Assembly: GCF_904846315.1 (NCBI RefSeq)
Contig: NZ_CAJHAF010000001.1
Span: 1,612,001-1,676,000 of the forward strand
Source: Psychrobacter jeotgali
GTDB taxonomy: Bacteria; Pseudomonadota; Gammaproteobacteria; Pseudomonadales; Moraxellaceae
Length of the DNA: 64,000 nucleotides
Reading direction: 5' to 3'
Shown: positions 1 through 7,955 of the stretch, piece after piece
How positions within the stretch are numbered: the stretch's first letter is position 1
Layout: each line of letters begins with the position of its first letter
Position numbers and translations under genes: made by a program
Notes under the pieces: model-generated
Told to the model about the DNA's origin: nothing
Seen by the model: the letters and a program-made list of their open reading frames with translations, nothing else
Databases searched by the model: none

Positions 1-1558
1 TTTTTCCGGTGAAAAACGGTAGCTCTCCTAATTTAGCACTAGGAGAGAGTAACCAGTCGCCATAAAAGTCGTCTATCTCTTTGCGATTCAAAGTAGTGTT
101 ACTAAAGATCTGGGCAATTTTGCTAGCATGCTTACCTCTTAGCCCATACCATACGCTGTCGCCTACTTTTAATTGCGTGTTTGCATCTACTCCAACCAGT
201 TGTTGACCACGCACCAACGCAAACATTTTAATCTCATCAGGGTTGATTCTGCTGGAGATGGCTTTTGGATGCCGCCCATTAGCAAATGCTCCAGCTTTTA
301 CCTCAAACTCGTATAAAGTAATACTGGCATTGTCTGATACCCAAATCTCCATCTCCTCCTTAGGCTCATTTTTGACCGGAATACGCACTTTGAATAAATC
401 AGCCATCATAGGAATGGTCATGCCTTGTAATACCAAAGACAGAATTACCACCCCAAAGGCGATATCGAATAGCAAAAAAGCATCCTCTACCGAGGCCATG
501 ATGGGCAAAATAGCCAGCGTAATAGGCACGGCTCCACGCAGTCCGACCCAAGAAATAAAGCCGATTTCTCGATTTTTAAAACCAAAAGGTTTTACCCCGC
601 TATAAACAGCAAGCGGTCGAGCAACCAAAATCATAAAGGCGGCAATCGCCACCGAATAAGGCCATACGTCAATAATATTGGATGGCGTAACTAATAACCC
701 CAGCACTACGAACAGTATCGCTTGTGACAACCAAGCAAAACTATCCATCACTCGCATCACATGCTCGGTTGATCGCACTCTATTATTACCAATAATGATC
801 CCAGCCAGATATACCGCCAAAAAGCCACTACCCCCCGCTAGATTGGTAGCGGCGAATACTGATAGACCGGCGGATAGAATCAAAATCGCATACATACCCT
901 CTGCTAGGTTTACTTTTGGCAATAGTTTAGATAACAGATAGCCTGAGAGCAGACCAAATACCAATCCGAAGCCAAGTTGCTGTAATAGCAAACTCAAGAA
1001 ACCAAGTACAGTCTGGCCTGCTGGATCTACATTGAGGGTGATAAGTCCCGTAACCAATAAAATAGCAAAAGGGTCGTTAGCGCCAGACTCCAGCTCAAGC
1101 GTAGCTTGGACGCGATCGTTGAGCTTAACTCCCCCATTACGTAGCAAAGAAAATACTGCTGCTGCGTCAGTTGAACCGACAATAGCCGCCATCAACAAGC
1201 CAATTCGCCAATCAACATCGAGTAGCCAAGTAACAAAAACACCTAATATGACAACAGTAGCAAAGACTCCCCAAGTCGCTAGGGTGACCGCCGGTTTTAG
1301 ACCCACTCGAAAGGATTTGAAAGAAGTGCGTAAGCCGCCGTCTAACAGAATACAGGCTAAGGCCGCTTGGCCGATGAAATTTGCAGCGCCATACTGCGAG
1401 AACTCAATACCTAAGATACCCTGCTCGCCTGCCAGCATGCCTATTGCCAAAAATAATAGCAATAGGGGTATCCCCAAACGGGCGGACAAGGTACTTGCCA
1501 TGATGCTCGAAAATATTAACAACGCCCCTACTAAATATAGGATATTTAAGGTTTGCAT
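1..1558 (-). CDS. nhaP2: NhaP2/CvrA-type K+(Na+)/H+ antiporter, 3' end outside window
   Basis: Reading the complement from an ATG at 1558 gives an open frame that runs off the left edge, so the C-terminus is missing. The N-terminal part is a chain of hydrophobic segments typical of CPA1 exchangers, with the ion-binding type motif STDAAAVF and, later, LELESGANDPFA, both hallmarks of the NhaP/CvrA family. After about residue 390 the protein turns hydrophilic and holds a region (VKAGAFANGR...QQLVGVDANTQLKVGDSVW) that looks like the regulatory TrkA-C/RCK_C domain of NhaP2. Family members sit in the inner membrane and exchange K+ or Na+ for H+, affecting cell volume and pH. It is probably a single-gene unit. 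The specific cation cannot be read from the sequence. Confidence 0.85.
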   Translation of the reverse strand, partial: MQTLNILYLVGALLIFSSIMASTLSARLGIPLLLLFLAIGMLAGEQGILGIEFSQYGAANFIGQAALACILLDGGLRTSFKSFRVGLKPAVTLATWGVFATVVILGVFVTWLLDVDWRIGLLMAAIVGSTDAAAVFSLLRNGGVKLNDRVQATLELESGANDPFAILLVTGLITLNVDPAGQTVLGFLSLLLQQLGFGLVFGLLSGYLLSKLLPKVNLAEGMYAILILSAGLSVFAATNLAGGSGFLAVYLAGIIIGNNRVRSTEHVMRVMDSFAWLSQAILFVVLGLLVTPSNIIDVWPYSVAIAAFMILVARPLAVYSGVKPFGFKNREIGFISWVGLRGAVPITLAILPIMASVEDAFLLFDIAFGVVILSLVLQGMTIPMMADLFKVRIPVKNEPKEEMEIWVSDNASITLYEFEVKAGAFANGRHPKAISSRINPDEIKMFALVRGQQLVGVDANTQLKVGDSVWYGLRGKHASKIAQIFSNTTLNRKEIDDFYGDWLLSPSAKLGELPFFTGK

Positions 1559-1779
1559 CTTTTTTATGCCCTATTGTTTAATGATGGTGACCATAGCATT
1601 GGTAAATATTTATTATCTATAATGGAGCAAATATAAAGAGAGTATAAATAGAGTGAACAAGGAAGATCAATAAAGTAAAACTAAGGCTTTTTATTAGAGT
1701 CTGTTGCCATAACATCCTCTATTGCATTCAATAAAAGTAATAGCTCTATCAAATGAGAAATAAAAAAGCTAATTTTTTT

Positions 1780-2064
1780 CTAACGGTTAGTTAAAGTTAT
1801 TTGATACTCCAGCTCAACCTTTAACTTTTTAGCACATTCAATAATCTTTCTTCTATCAGCCGCTATAGCGCCATGTTCGATAGCAATCTCTCGCATTTGC
1901 AAAGTAACGTCATAATGTGGATAGCTGGCATTGCGATGAAATAAACGCTTATCCAACTCAATAAGCTCGGCGAATTCATGCAACTCTTGTAATGAGTCTG
2001 CCAGCATATGACACCATCGGTAGCCCTTGAACTCTATGCACATAAAATCTACATATATCGCCAT
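1780..2064 (-). CDS. DUF4031 domain protein
   Basis: A 94-residue protein with the layout of the DUF4031 family: an N-terminal MAIYVDFMCIEFKGYRWCHM segment, then LADSLQELHEFA and a conserved HYD(V) motif (SYPHYDVTLQMREIAIEHGAI). The family covers small, uncharacterised cytoplasmic proteins with no established biochemical role. It lies 36 bp downstream of the cytochrome b561 gene on the same strand and may be its cotranscribed neighbour. No signal peptide or membrane segment is present. Family assignment is by recognition of the conserved His-Met and His-Tyr-Asp motifs. Confidence 0.7.
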   Translation of the reverse strand: MAIYVDFMCIEFKGYRWCHMLADSLQELHEFAELIELDKRLFHRNASYPHYDVTLQMREIAIEHGAIAADRRKIIECAKKLKVELEYQITLTNR

Positions 2065-2100
2065 TAGGTCACCTCTCTAAATATTGTCATTTAATCTACA

Positions 2101-2637
2101 CTATAATATTCGATTCATTAGCTTATCTTTTTTAATAAACTGATGATGTAGTGCTGCTCCGATATGCAGCAAGGTAAATACAATAATCAGCGGCCAAATA
2201 ATATCGGTATGCAAATCGTTAAAGGTACGAGCCAAACCGCGATCAGGTGTAACAAAAACAGGAATCTCAAATAAACCAAACATATCTACCGGACGGCCGC
2301 CATAAACGGACATCAGCAGCCCAGCCATTGGCATTGCAATCAACAAAACATAGAGGGCAAAATGATTCAATTGCGAGATGATTTGCTGCCATTTAGGCAT
2401 CGGTATAGCGGGCGGCGCTCTATCAAATATACGGTTAATAACCCGAGCTATCATCCAAAAGAGTAAGCTGATACCAAAAGCTTTATGCAGCCCAATGTAT
2501 AAAGAGTTATCAGTATTTTCATACAAAAAAATAAGCGCCAAAACCATTAACAACAACAGCGCACTAATCCAATGAAAAATACGACTTATGGCCGACCATT
2601 TATTAATATAGACCGTATTAGATTGAGCCTTGTTCAT
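2101..2637 (-). CDS. Cytochrome b561 family protein
   Basis: A 178-residue integral membrane protein with four predicted membrane helices. Histidines sit where the family binds two b hemes: FHWISALLL in helix 1, LHKAFGISLLFW in helix 2, NHFALYVLLIAMPMAGLL in helix 3 and LLHIGAALHH in helix 4. Bacterial cytochrome b561 (CybB-like) proteins oxidise quinol in the inner membrane and can pass electrons to superoxide or periplasmic partners. An AGGTGA ribosome site precedes the ATG. It lies 24 bp downstream of the RidA gene, on the same strand as the modAB genes. The electron partner is unknown. Confidence 0.85.
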   Translation of the reverse strand: MNKAQSNTVYINKWSAISRIFHWISALLLLMVLALIFLYENTDNSLYIGLHKAFGISLLFWMIARVINRIFDRAPPAIPMPKWQQIISQLNHFALYVLLIAMPMAGLLMSVYGGRPVDMFGLFEIPVFVTPDRGLARTFNDLHTDIIWPLIIVFTLLHIGAALHHQFIKKDKLMNRIL

Positions 2638-2661
2638 ATATCACCTTTTATATAAAACCAT

Positions 2662-3066
2662 TTAATCAATAATAGCCGTCATCTCAATTTCAATCAGCAA
2701 GTCCGGCATAGCTAGGGATTGTACACCCACTAGCGTATTAGCAGGCGGCTCTATAGCGCCGTAAAAGTTGCTGATAGCTTTTCCTACAACTTCTAGATCT
2801 TCAGGCTTAAGATCTACAATATAAGTTCTCATCCGTACGACATCAGCTGACGTGGCGCCAGCTTCTTGTAGTACAGTAGCTAAGTTTTTAAAGACTTGTT
2901 CAGTCTGTGCTGCCAAATCCCCTTTACCGATAATCTCTTCATTTTCATCCCAAGCTAATTGCCCAGCACAGTGTATTACTGTTTTGCCTTGAGTTTTAGT
3001 AGCATGAGAAAAACCATATTGTAAACTATCATACATAACCGTTGGATTTATCGTTTCCCGACTCAT
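2662..3066 (-). CDS. RidA family protein (enamine/imine deaminase-like)
   Basis: A 134-residue protein of the RidA/YjgF/UK114 family, at the usual length. Visible signatures are the central FKNLATVLQEAGATSADVVRMRTYI, which carries the Arg normally used to bind the substrate carboxylate, and the C-terminal LVGVQSLAMPDLLIEIEMTAII, which supplies the conserved Glu. RidA proteins are cytoplasmic trimers that hydrolyse reactive enamine/imine intermediates released by PLP enzymes. The family is broad, and this member could belong to an Rid subgroup of different specificity. It lies 45 bp downstream of modB, in the place where modC often occurs. Confidence 0.85.
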   Translation of the reverse strand: MSRETINPTVMYDSLQYGFSHATKTQGKTVIHCAGQLAWDENEEIIGKGDLAAQTEQVFKNLATVLQEAGATSADVVRMRTYIVDLKPEDLEVVGKAISNFYGAIEPPANTLVGVQSLAMPDLLIEIEMTAIID

Positions 3067-3111
3067 CAGAATCTCCTTTTTTATTATAAATAATAAAGCA
3101 CATTATTAGCT

Positions 3112-3813
3112 TTAGGGCCGTTGATTTAATTTATTCACACTAGCAATCAAAGCTACCATTACCATGCCCACAACTATAAGGATAGCAGACATAGTATGGG
3201 CCATACCATAATTAAGCGCTTCAACTTGCTCATAAATTGCAATAGAGATGACTTTGGTTTCACCAGCGATGCTACCACCTATCATGAGTACCACGCCAAA
3301 CTCACCAATAGTATGGGCAAAACTAACTAGGCTACCTAAGATAATACCCACTCGTGCTTGCGGTAATGCTATTCGCATAAAGCGCCGCAAATGGCTAGGC
3401 TCTAATAAATGAGCCGCTTCCATCACACTAGCTGGAATACGCAAAAACTGCGCGTAGACAGGCTGCACATAAAATGGCAGAGAATAGATTATAGAGCCAA
3501 TAACTAGGCCCTCAAAAGTAAAGATAAAGGTTTTGATATTATGCGCAGCAAGCCAACCACCAATACCGGAGGTTGGACTCATCAGTAATAGTAAATAAAA
3601 ACCAATAACTGTGGGAGGTAATACCAACGGCATAGCAATAACGCCCATTAATATGACCTTTAGCCGGCCAACAAAATATCGATGGCTAGGCTTAGCCAAC
3701 CAGTAGGCTAGCGGAGTCGCCAGTAATAATAAGCACAATGTGGTAATACCAGCAAGCTTAATACTCACCCAAAACGGGACTAGCATCGCTGATAAAAGCG
3801 CTTCATCTATCAT
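3112..3813 (-). CDS. modB: Molybdate ABC transporter permease ModB
   Basis: A 233-residue inner membrane permease with about five to six hydrophobic helices. It carries the EAA-loop characteristic of ABC importers (EAAHLLEPSHLRRFMRIALPQARVGIILG), which docks onto the ATPase. The opening (SIKLAGITTLCLLLLATPLAYWLA) and LPLVLPPTVIGFYLL match the ModB/CysT group. It would import molybdate delivered by ModA, whose gene ends 89 bp upstream. The ATPase ModC is not in the window, which is unusual because modABC is normally contiguous. Confidence 0.92.
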   Translation of the reverse strand: MIDEALLSAMLVPFWVSIKLAGITTLCLLLLATPLAYWLAKPSHRYFVGRLKVILMGVIAMPLVLPPTVIGFYLLLLMSPTSGIGGWLAAHNIKTFIFTFEGLVIGSIIYSLPFYVQPVYAQFLRIPASVMEAAHLLEPSHLRRFMRIALPQARVGIILGSLVSFAHTIGEFGVVLMIGGSIAGETKVISIAIYEQVEALNYGMAHTMSAILIVVGMVMVALIASVNKLNQRP

Positions 3814-3902
3814 AAGGTCACTATTATTTGGTTATGATTGGCTTATTATTGAGGTCTATTGAACTATCATAAATGCTTTTATAATTTGGGCTATTCCACC
3901 AC

Positions 3903-4859
3903 TTATTTAACTTCTAAATAACCAGCATCAGCAAAGTACTTTTGTCCTGCAGGTGACAATAGATAGCTGGTGAAATCTGTCGCTACGGCGGCATCACTGA
4001 GCACCACGCCATCTTGCAAGATAGCAGGATAAGTGTCTTGCGCTAGTATATAAAATTGCTCTGGAGTGGCATTTATTGCCGATACTTGTGATTGGGCAAC
4101 AAATCCATAGTCGACACTACCGGTATGGGCATACTGAAAGGTTTGACCGATATTTTCCGCTTGAATCAGTCGTTTTTGGCTGTTCAATGGCTCATAAAGA
4201 TTCTGTGATTGCAGATAAGCTTGGGCAGACGCACCATAAGGGGCCAGATCAGGATTAGCAATAGTAATCTTGGTATTAGACTCTTTGGCTAATAGCTCAG
4301 CTAAGCTTGACTGGTTAAGCTCGCCTACTGGATGCTTGACACTATAAAAAGTCAATTGTCCTTGAGTATAAGTAAAAGGCTCATGCTTGGGCGCATCGGC
4401 TGGTCGCTCATTAGCCCATTTGGCTGGAAACTCTTGATTAGCGGATAAAAAGATATCATAAGGGGCACTCGCCGCTATTTGCGCATAGAGTTTACCTGAG
4501 GAGGCAAAGGTTAGCTCAATCTCTTGCTCGGGTACATTTCTCTCAGCCTTGTAGCCTTCAACAATTTTGGGCAATACATCCGATAAGTTAGCGGCCGCAG
4601 CAATACGTACTTTCTCTCCGGCTACAACAGCCTCGCTAGGTGCTACTGCAGTCTTCTCAGGCTGTACAATCGCTTCATCAGGAGTGGCTGGCGGTTGCTC
4701 GGCGGTATCGGTATTCTCTTTGGTACAAGAGGCTAATGTCAAAGCCACACAAGCTGAAACACCCACGGTCAAGACTGTCTTTGATGCTCTAGTAACCCGC
4801 TGCATCAAGGTTTGATTAAATTGATTATGATCATAACTACTGGATTTACTGATTTTCAT
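3903..4859 (-). CDS. modA: Molybdate-binding lipoprotein ModA
   Basis: A 318-residue substrate-binding protein. The start at 4859 has a strong AAAGGAG ribosome site 8 nt upstream. A rather long N-terminal stretch (about 27 residues) precedes a hydrophobic segment ending in the lipobox LASC (Cys near residue 45), so the protein is probably a lipoprotein on the periplasmic face of the inner membrane. A Pro/Glu/Ala-rich linker follows, then the ModA fold: VRIAAAANLSDVLPKI, LTFASSGKLYAQI (Ser ligands of the oxyanion), APYDIFLSAN and a late VDYGFVAQS. It captures molybdate or tungstate for ModB. A hairpin lies upstream, between this gene and moaE. Confidence 0.92.
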   Translation of the reverse strand: MKISKSSSYDHNQFNQTLMQRVTRASKTVLTVGVSACVALTLASCTKENTDTAEQPPATPDEAIVQPEKTAVAPSEAVVAGEKVRIAAAANLSDVLPKIVEGYKAERNVPEQEIELTFASSGKLYAQIAASAPYDIFLSANQEFPAKWANERPADAPKHEPFTYTQGQLTFYSVKHPVGELNQSSLAELLAKESNTKITIANPDLAPYGASAQAYLQSQNLYEPLNSQKRLIQAENIGQTFQYAHTGSVDYGFVAQSQVSAINATPEQFYILAQDTYPAILQDGVVLSDAAVATDFTSYLLSPAGQKYFADAGYLEVK

Positions 4860-4965
4860 AGCTTATCTCCTTTATCCACTATGATAGCTGCAAGCTAGTA
4901 ATGCCAAAGTAATTGCCTGCATAAGGTTGGCCACTTGTATTTAAATTATTTAAAAAGCTGCCAAA

Positions 4966-5009
4966 ACGACTAAGAAAAAATAGTTTTATAACTATTCTTC
5001 CTTAGTCGT
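4966..5009 (-). terminator. Hairpin between moaE and modA, probable terminator
   Basis: The arms ACGACTAAG (4966-4974) and CTTAGTCGT (5001-5009) are perfect complements, and the interior can pair further (ATAGTT...AACTAT). The structure lies between the end of moaE and the start of modA, both on the minus strand. A T-run flanks it only loosely, so it may attenuate rather than fully terminate read-through from the moa operon into modA. Confidence 0.5.
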
Positions 5010-5080
5010 GGTAATATTTTTATTATTTATAAACAGTTTTATTTGATATTTATCTAACTTTTGTCTTATTTAGGTCTTGC

Positions 5081-5572
5081 TTAACCGTTATTGCTAAGCC
5101 ATTTAGAAGAGTTATCATCATAATACTCTTGTTTCCAAACCGGGATATCAGCCTTGATGGTATCTAATATCCAGCGGCAAGCATCAAAAGCTGGATAACG
5201 GTGCGCAGACGCCACCCCGACCCAAACGGCTACATCGCCAATCTCCAGCGCCCCAATACGATGAATCGCCACCGCACCGATGATATCAAAGCGCTCTTTG
5301 GCTTCTTCGATAATGAGCCGACCTTGATTAATCGCTAAATCTTCGTAGCCGTAATAAGTCAAACTATCGACACTGCTATCGTTATTATGATTACGTACCC
5401 GGCCCTCAAAGCTCACAAAGGCGCCGCAGCCATCATCATCTAGCATAGCCTTTAGACGGCTCTCATCAATATCGATATCCAATAGTGCAAAACCGTCACG
5501 CTCTGCCAGTGCATAGACCTCATCCACGCTACGCTTAATGGTCATCGACTGGCTATGTACGTTGTCTGTCAT
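5081..5572 (-). CDS. moaE: Molybdopterin synthase catalytic subunit MoaE
   Basis: A 163-residue MoaE, slightly longer than the usual ~150 because of an N-terminal extension. Conserved pieces are GAFVSFEGRVRNHN, YYGYEDLA, AVAIHRIGALEIGDVAVWVGVASAHR and the active-site KADIPVWKQEYYDD, which carries the two catalytic lysines. With MoaD it forms the cytoplasmic heterotetramer that inserts the dithiolene sulfurs into precursor Z (cPMP) to make molybdopterin. The start lies 2 nt after the moaD stop, so the two genes are translationally coupled. It is the last gene of moaB-mobA-moaC-moaD-moaE. Confidence 0.96.
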   Translation of the reverse strand: MTDNVHSQSMTIKRSVDEVYALAERDGFALLDIDIDESRLKAMLDDDGCGAFVSFEGRVRNHNNDSSVDSLTYYGYEDLAINQGRLIIEEAKERFDIIGAVAIHRIGALEIGDVAVWVGVASAHRYPAFDACRWILDTIKADIPVWKQEYYDDNSSKWLSNNG

Positions 5573-5574
5573 GT

Positions 5575-5856
5575 CTAGCCCCCTGCTACTGGGGTAATGA
5601 ATACCACATTATCGCCTTCATTTATCTCATCGGTCCATTTAGCGAAATAATCATTTACCGCCACTCTTAAATCAGACTGTGGACGACTAAAGCGATGCTT
5701 TTGGCTCAGCTGCTCATAAAGCTCGGTCAAGGACGTCGCAGGCGCAACTTGGATTTGCTCTTCATTAAGATTGGCTTCGTCAGCTAGGCTCGCAAAATAT
5801 AAGACATTAATAGTCATCAGTGTATCGGTGTTGGTATTTTCAGCTATAGCGCTCAT
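5575..5856 (-). CDS. moaD: Molybdopterin synthase sulfur carrier subunit MoaD
   Basis: A small ubiquitin-like protein ending in VVFITPVAGG; the C-terminal Gly-Gly is adenylated and thiocarboxylated by MoeB and then donates sulfur within MoaE. I place the start at the ATG at 5856 (93 residues), which has GGAG seven bases upstream. In-frame upstream starts (TTG at 5874, ATG at 5868) would add only a few residues. The domain proper begins at MTINVLYFASLADEA, so even the chosen start leaves a short unstructured leader. It is sandwiched tightly between moaC and moaE. Confidence 0.93.
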   Translation of the reverse strand: MSAIAENTNTDTLMTINVLYFASLADEANLNEEQIQVAPATSLTELYEQLSQKHRFSRPQSDLRVAVNDYFAKWTDEINEGDNVVFITPVAGG

Positions 5857-5900
5857 CTTTATCTCCATCGTCAAAATTCAAACCAAAATTAAGCTAAAAT

Positions 5901-6395
5901 CTAAGCATGCTGATAATCAGACTTACCGCCAGTTTTGGTTAATAGGCGAATATTATCAATCACAATGTCATGTGATATCGCCTTGGTCATATCATATATC
6001 GTCAGGCAAGCGACACTCACCGCCGTCAATGCTTCCATCTCCACCCCAGTTTTATGGGTGACTTTTACTGTAGCGCTAACGTTAATACTATTAAGTGCAT
6101 CGTCATAAGCAAAAGTTAAGCCGATTTTATCCAGTGGCAACGGATGACAAAGCGGAATCAAATCATGGGTACGCTTGGCGGCCATAATACCAGCGATATG
6201 AGCGGTTTGGGTGATACTACCCTTTTTAGTCATCCCATCAGCGGCTTTGATTTGCTCATAAATTGCGCTTGGGAAACGCACTTCTCCTGCCGCATGCGCC
6301 TCACGTGTCGTTGGCGTCTTGCCGCTCACATCCACCATAGTAATATCACCGTCGCTATCTAAATGCGATAGGGTATTTTGTTTATTATTGCTCAT
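5901..6395 (-). CDS. moaC: Cyclic pyranopterin monophosphate synthase MoaC
   Basis: A 164-residue MoaC, standard length. Signatures present: MVDVSGKTPTTREAHAAG near the N-terminus, KRTHDLIPLCHPLPL (the conserved histidines), KTGVEMEALTAVSVACLTIYDM and a late KTGGKS. MoaC converts the 3',8-cyclo-7,8-dihydro-GTP produced by MoaA into cPMP, the first stable intermediate of molybdenum cofactor synthesis. It is cytoplasmic and hexameric in characterised homologues. The gene lies 25 bp after mobA and 44 bp before the chosen moaD start, within the same minus-strand operon. Confidence 0.97.
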   Translation of the reverse strand: MSNNKQNTLSHLDSDGDITMVDVSGKTPTTREAHAAGEVRFPSAIYEQIKAADGMTKKGSITQTAHIAGIMAAKRTHDLIPLCHPLPLDKIGLTFAYDDALNSINVSATVKVTHKTGVEMEALTAVSVACLTIYDMTKAISHDIVIDNIRLLTKTGGKSDYQHA

Positions 6396-6420
6396 AAGTG
6401 TTTCGTCTTATTATTTTATT

Positions 6421-7185
6421 CTACAACTCATTTAAGGCGGCACAAGCGCGCTTAAAGTCATCAGGGGTATTCAAATTGGTCAAGGGTTGCCATTCTTTGG
6501 TGACTGCGACTGCTTGAGTTCTAGGCTTTATAAACGTCATAACCTCACGTTTTCCACTGTCGATATAGGCTTTCATATCCGGCTCAATGCTCAATTTATA
6601 CAGCCCTAATAAGGGGTAAAGATGCGCATCATCCGTCAGACAAATGACCGATTTATCATAAGTTGCGTCTGTAGCTGTATAAGGACTTAGCGCTTGCCAC
6701 AGGTCATAAGCATTGATCAAGCTATCGCAGCTAATCACCATCAACCATGAAGCATCGGTATTTTCTACCTTAGCCGTACCCTCTTCTTTAGCCTTAAGCT
6801 TAGTCAGTGTCTGTAGCGCTGACTCAATAGCAACCAACGGTCCTTCTGTCTCGCTATCCGCCACAATGGACGGAGAATTATAATCAGTGATATGAGAAAT
6901 AGGCATCTGCGCACTTGCCAGCAGGGCCTCATCAATCTGAAAATCACGCTCATTATCCGCAATCATTATTGGTACGTTTATATTAACCGTATGTAGCTTA
7001 AGCGCTTGGCGTACGTGATAGTCGAGTAACCGTTCATTATTGGGCAAGGTCAGCCGAGCTTTAGGGGTCCCCATACGTCGAGATTTGCCGCCCGCTAATA
7101 TGACTATCCCTGCCAAGCTTGCTGTATCGTTGCCATGGCTCGAACTATCTAGGCTATCTGCATGCTTTAAATTTGAATTAGTCAT
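6421..7185 (-). CDS. mobA: Molybdenum cofactor guanylyltransferase MobA
   Basis: A 254-residue nucleotidyltransferase, longer than E. coli MobA because of extra loops and a roughly 25-residue N-terminal extension. The nucleotide-binding signature is LAGGKSRRMGTPKARL, followed by SDTEGPL-like and SCDSLINAYDLW segments. MobA attaches GMP to Mo-molybdopterin to form bis-MGD, the cofactor needed by NarG in this window. Its start overlaps the end of moaB by 8 nt, so the two are coupled. Because a MocA-like paralogue is also present (9266-10006), the two probably divide the GMP and CMP branches of cofactor maturation. Confidence 0.88.
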   Translation of the reverse strand: MTNSNLKHADSLDSSSHGNDTASLAGIVILAGGKSRRMGTPKARLTLPNNERLLDYHVRQALKLHTVNINVPIMIADNERDFQIDEALLASAQMPISHITDYNSPSIVADSETEGPLVAIESALQTLTKLKAKEEGTAKVENTDASWLMVISCDSLINAYDLWQALSPYTATDATYDKSVICLTDDAHLYPLLGLYKLSIEPDMKAYIDSGKREVMTFIKPRTQAVAVTKEWQPLTNLNTPDDFKRACAALNEL

Positions 7186-7708
7186 GGGTAGGATTCACTC
7201 GCATAAAGTGCGGGATAAAATTACAAGGACGGGTACGACTATCAAACTGCTCTTTTAGGATATCTTCCCAACCCGTACGGCAAGCTCCCGTCGAACCCGG
7301 TAGGCAAAAGATGCCAGTGCCATTCGCCATGCCCGCAACTGCGCGTGATTGTATGGTGGACATGCCGATATCTTCTTTGGAGATAAGGCGGAACATTTCA
7401 CCAAAACCATCGATAGCTTTATCGAATAGCACGCCTACCGCTTCCGGCATGCTGTCTCTGATATAAAACCCGGTGCCGCCAGTAGTAATCACCGCATGCA
7501 CATCAGGATCTGCTATCCAGCGGCTGATGACCGCTCTAATTTTATAAATATCATCGATAACCAATTCGCGGTCAGCTAGGTTATGGCCAGCGGCTTGTAA
7601 CTGGTCAACTAAATACTGACCTGAAGTATCTTCTGCCAGCGTACGGCTGTCAGAAACAGTTAGAATAGCGATATTAATAGGCGTAAACTCAGCTGCAGGC
7701 TTGCTCAT
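7178..7708 (-). CDS. moaB: Molybdenum cofactor biosynthesis protein MoaB
   Basis: A 176-residue protein of the MoaB/MogA family. It contains NIAILTVSDSRTLAEDTSGQYL, VITTGGTGFYIRDSMPEAV (the TTGGTG nucleotide/pterin loop) and FCLPGSTGACRTGWEDIL. MogA-type members adenylylate molybdopterin before molybdate insertion; MoaB-type members are close relatives whose activity varies between lineages. It is the first gene of the compact moaB-mobA-moaC-moaD-moaE run and is separated from moaA by a 247-bp spacer holding a repeat element. Confidence 0.94.
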   Translation of the reverse strand: MSKPAAEFTPINIAILTVSDSRTLAEDTSGQYLVDQLQAAGHNLADRELVIDDIYKIRAVISRWIADPDVHAVITTGGTGFYIRDSMPEAVGVLFDKAIDGFGEMFRLISKEDIGMSTIQSRAVAGMANGTGIFCLPGSTGACRTGWEDILKEQFDSRTRPCNFIPHFMRVNPTHD

Positions 7709-7745
7709 GATTGATCCTTAATAAGTATGGTTTTCAACTTTTTTG

Positions 7746-7880
7746 CGTAGGCTGGGGTGTTAGCCTAGCATTTTAATATTGTAAATTCTCATAGAAATTC
7801 TATTTAAAGAATTTCTCTTGCAAAGCTAAAATTGTAGTACAATTTTTTAACGCTTCTCAGGGTTAAAAACCCAGCCTACG
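7746..7880. repeat. Small inverted-repeat element with CGTAGGCTGGG ends
   Basis: The ends CGTAGGCTGGG (7746-7756) and CCCAGCCTACG (7870-7880) are perfect 11-bp inverted repeats enclosing about 113 AT-rich bases with no coding potential. The same core recurs as compact hairpins at 55662-55687 and 60902-60927. The structure suggests a non-autonomous MITE-like or REP-like element placed between moaA and moaB. Confidence 0.6.
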
Positions 7881-7955
7881 ATAGTCCATGCTAAATTGAG
7901 AGTCAGGTTTCAGATTAAATAAAGTACAGACAATAAAGACCTAACGACCTATCCC

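Noticed and set aside
243..1622. Three plus-strand ORFs at the left edge
   Set aside because: They lie antisense to a clear antiporter frame on the minus strand with recognisable membrane segments and motifs.
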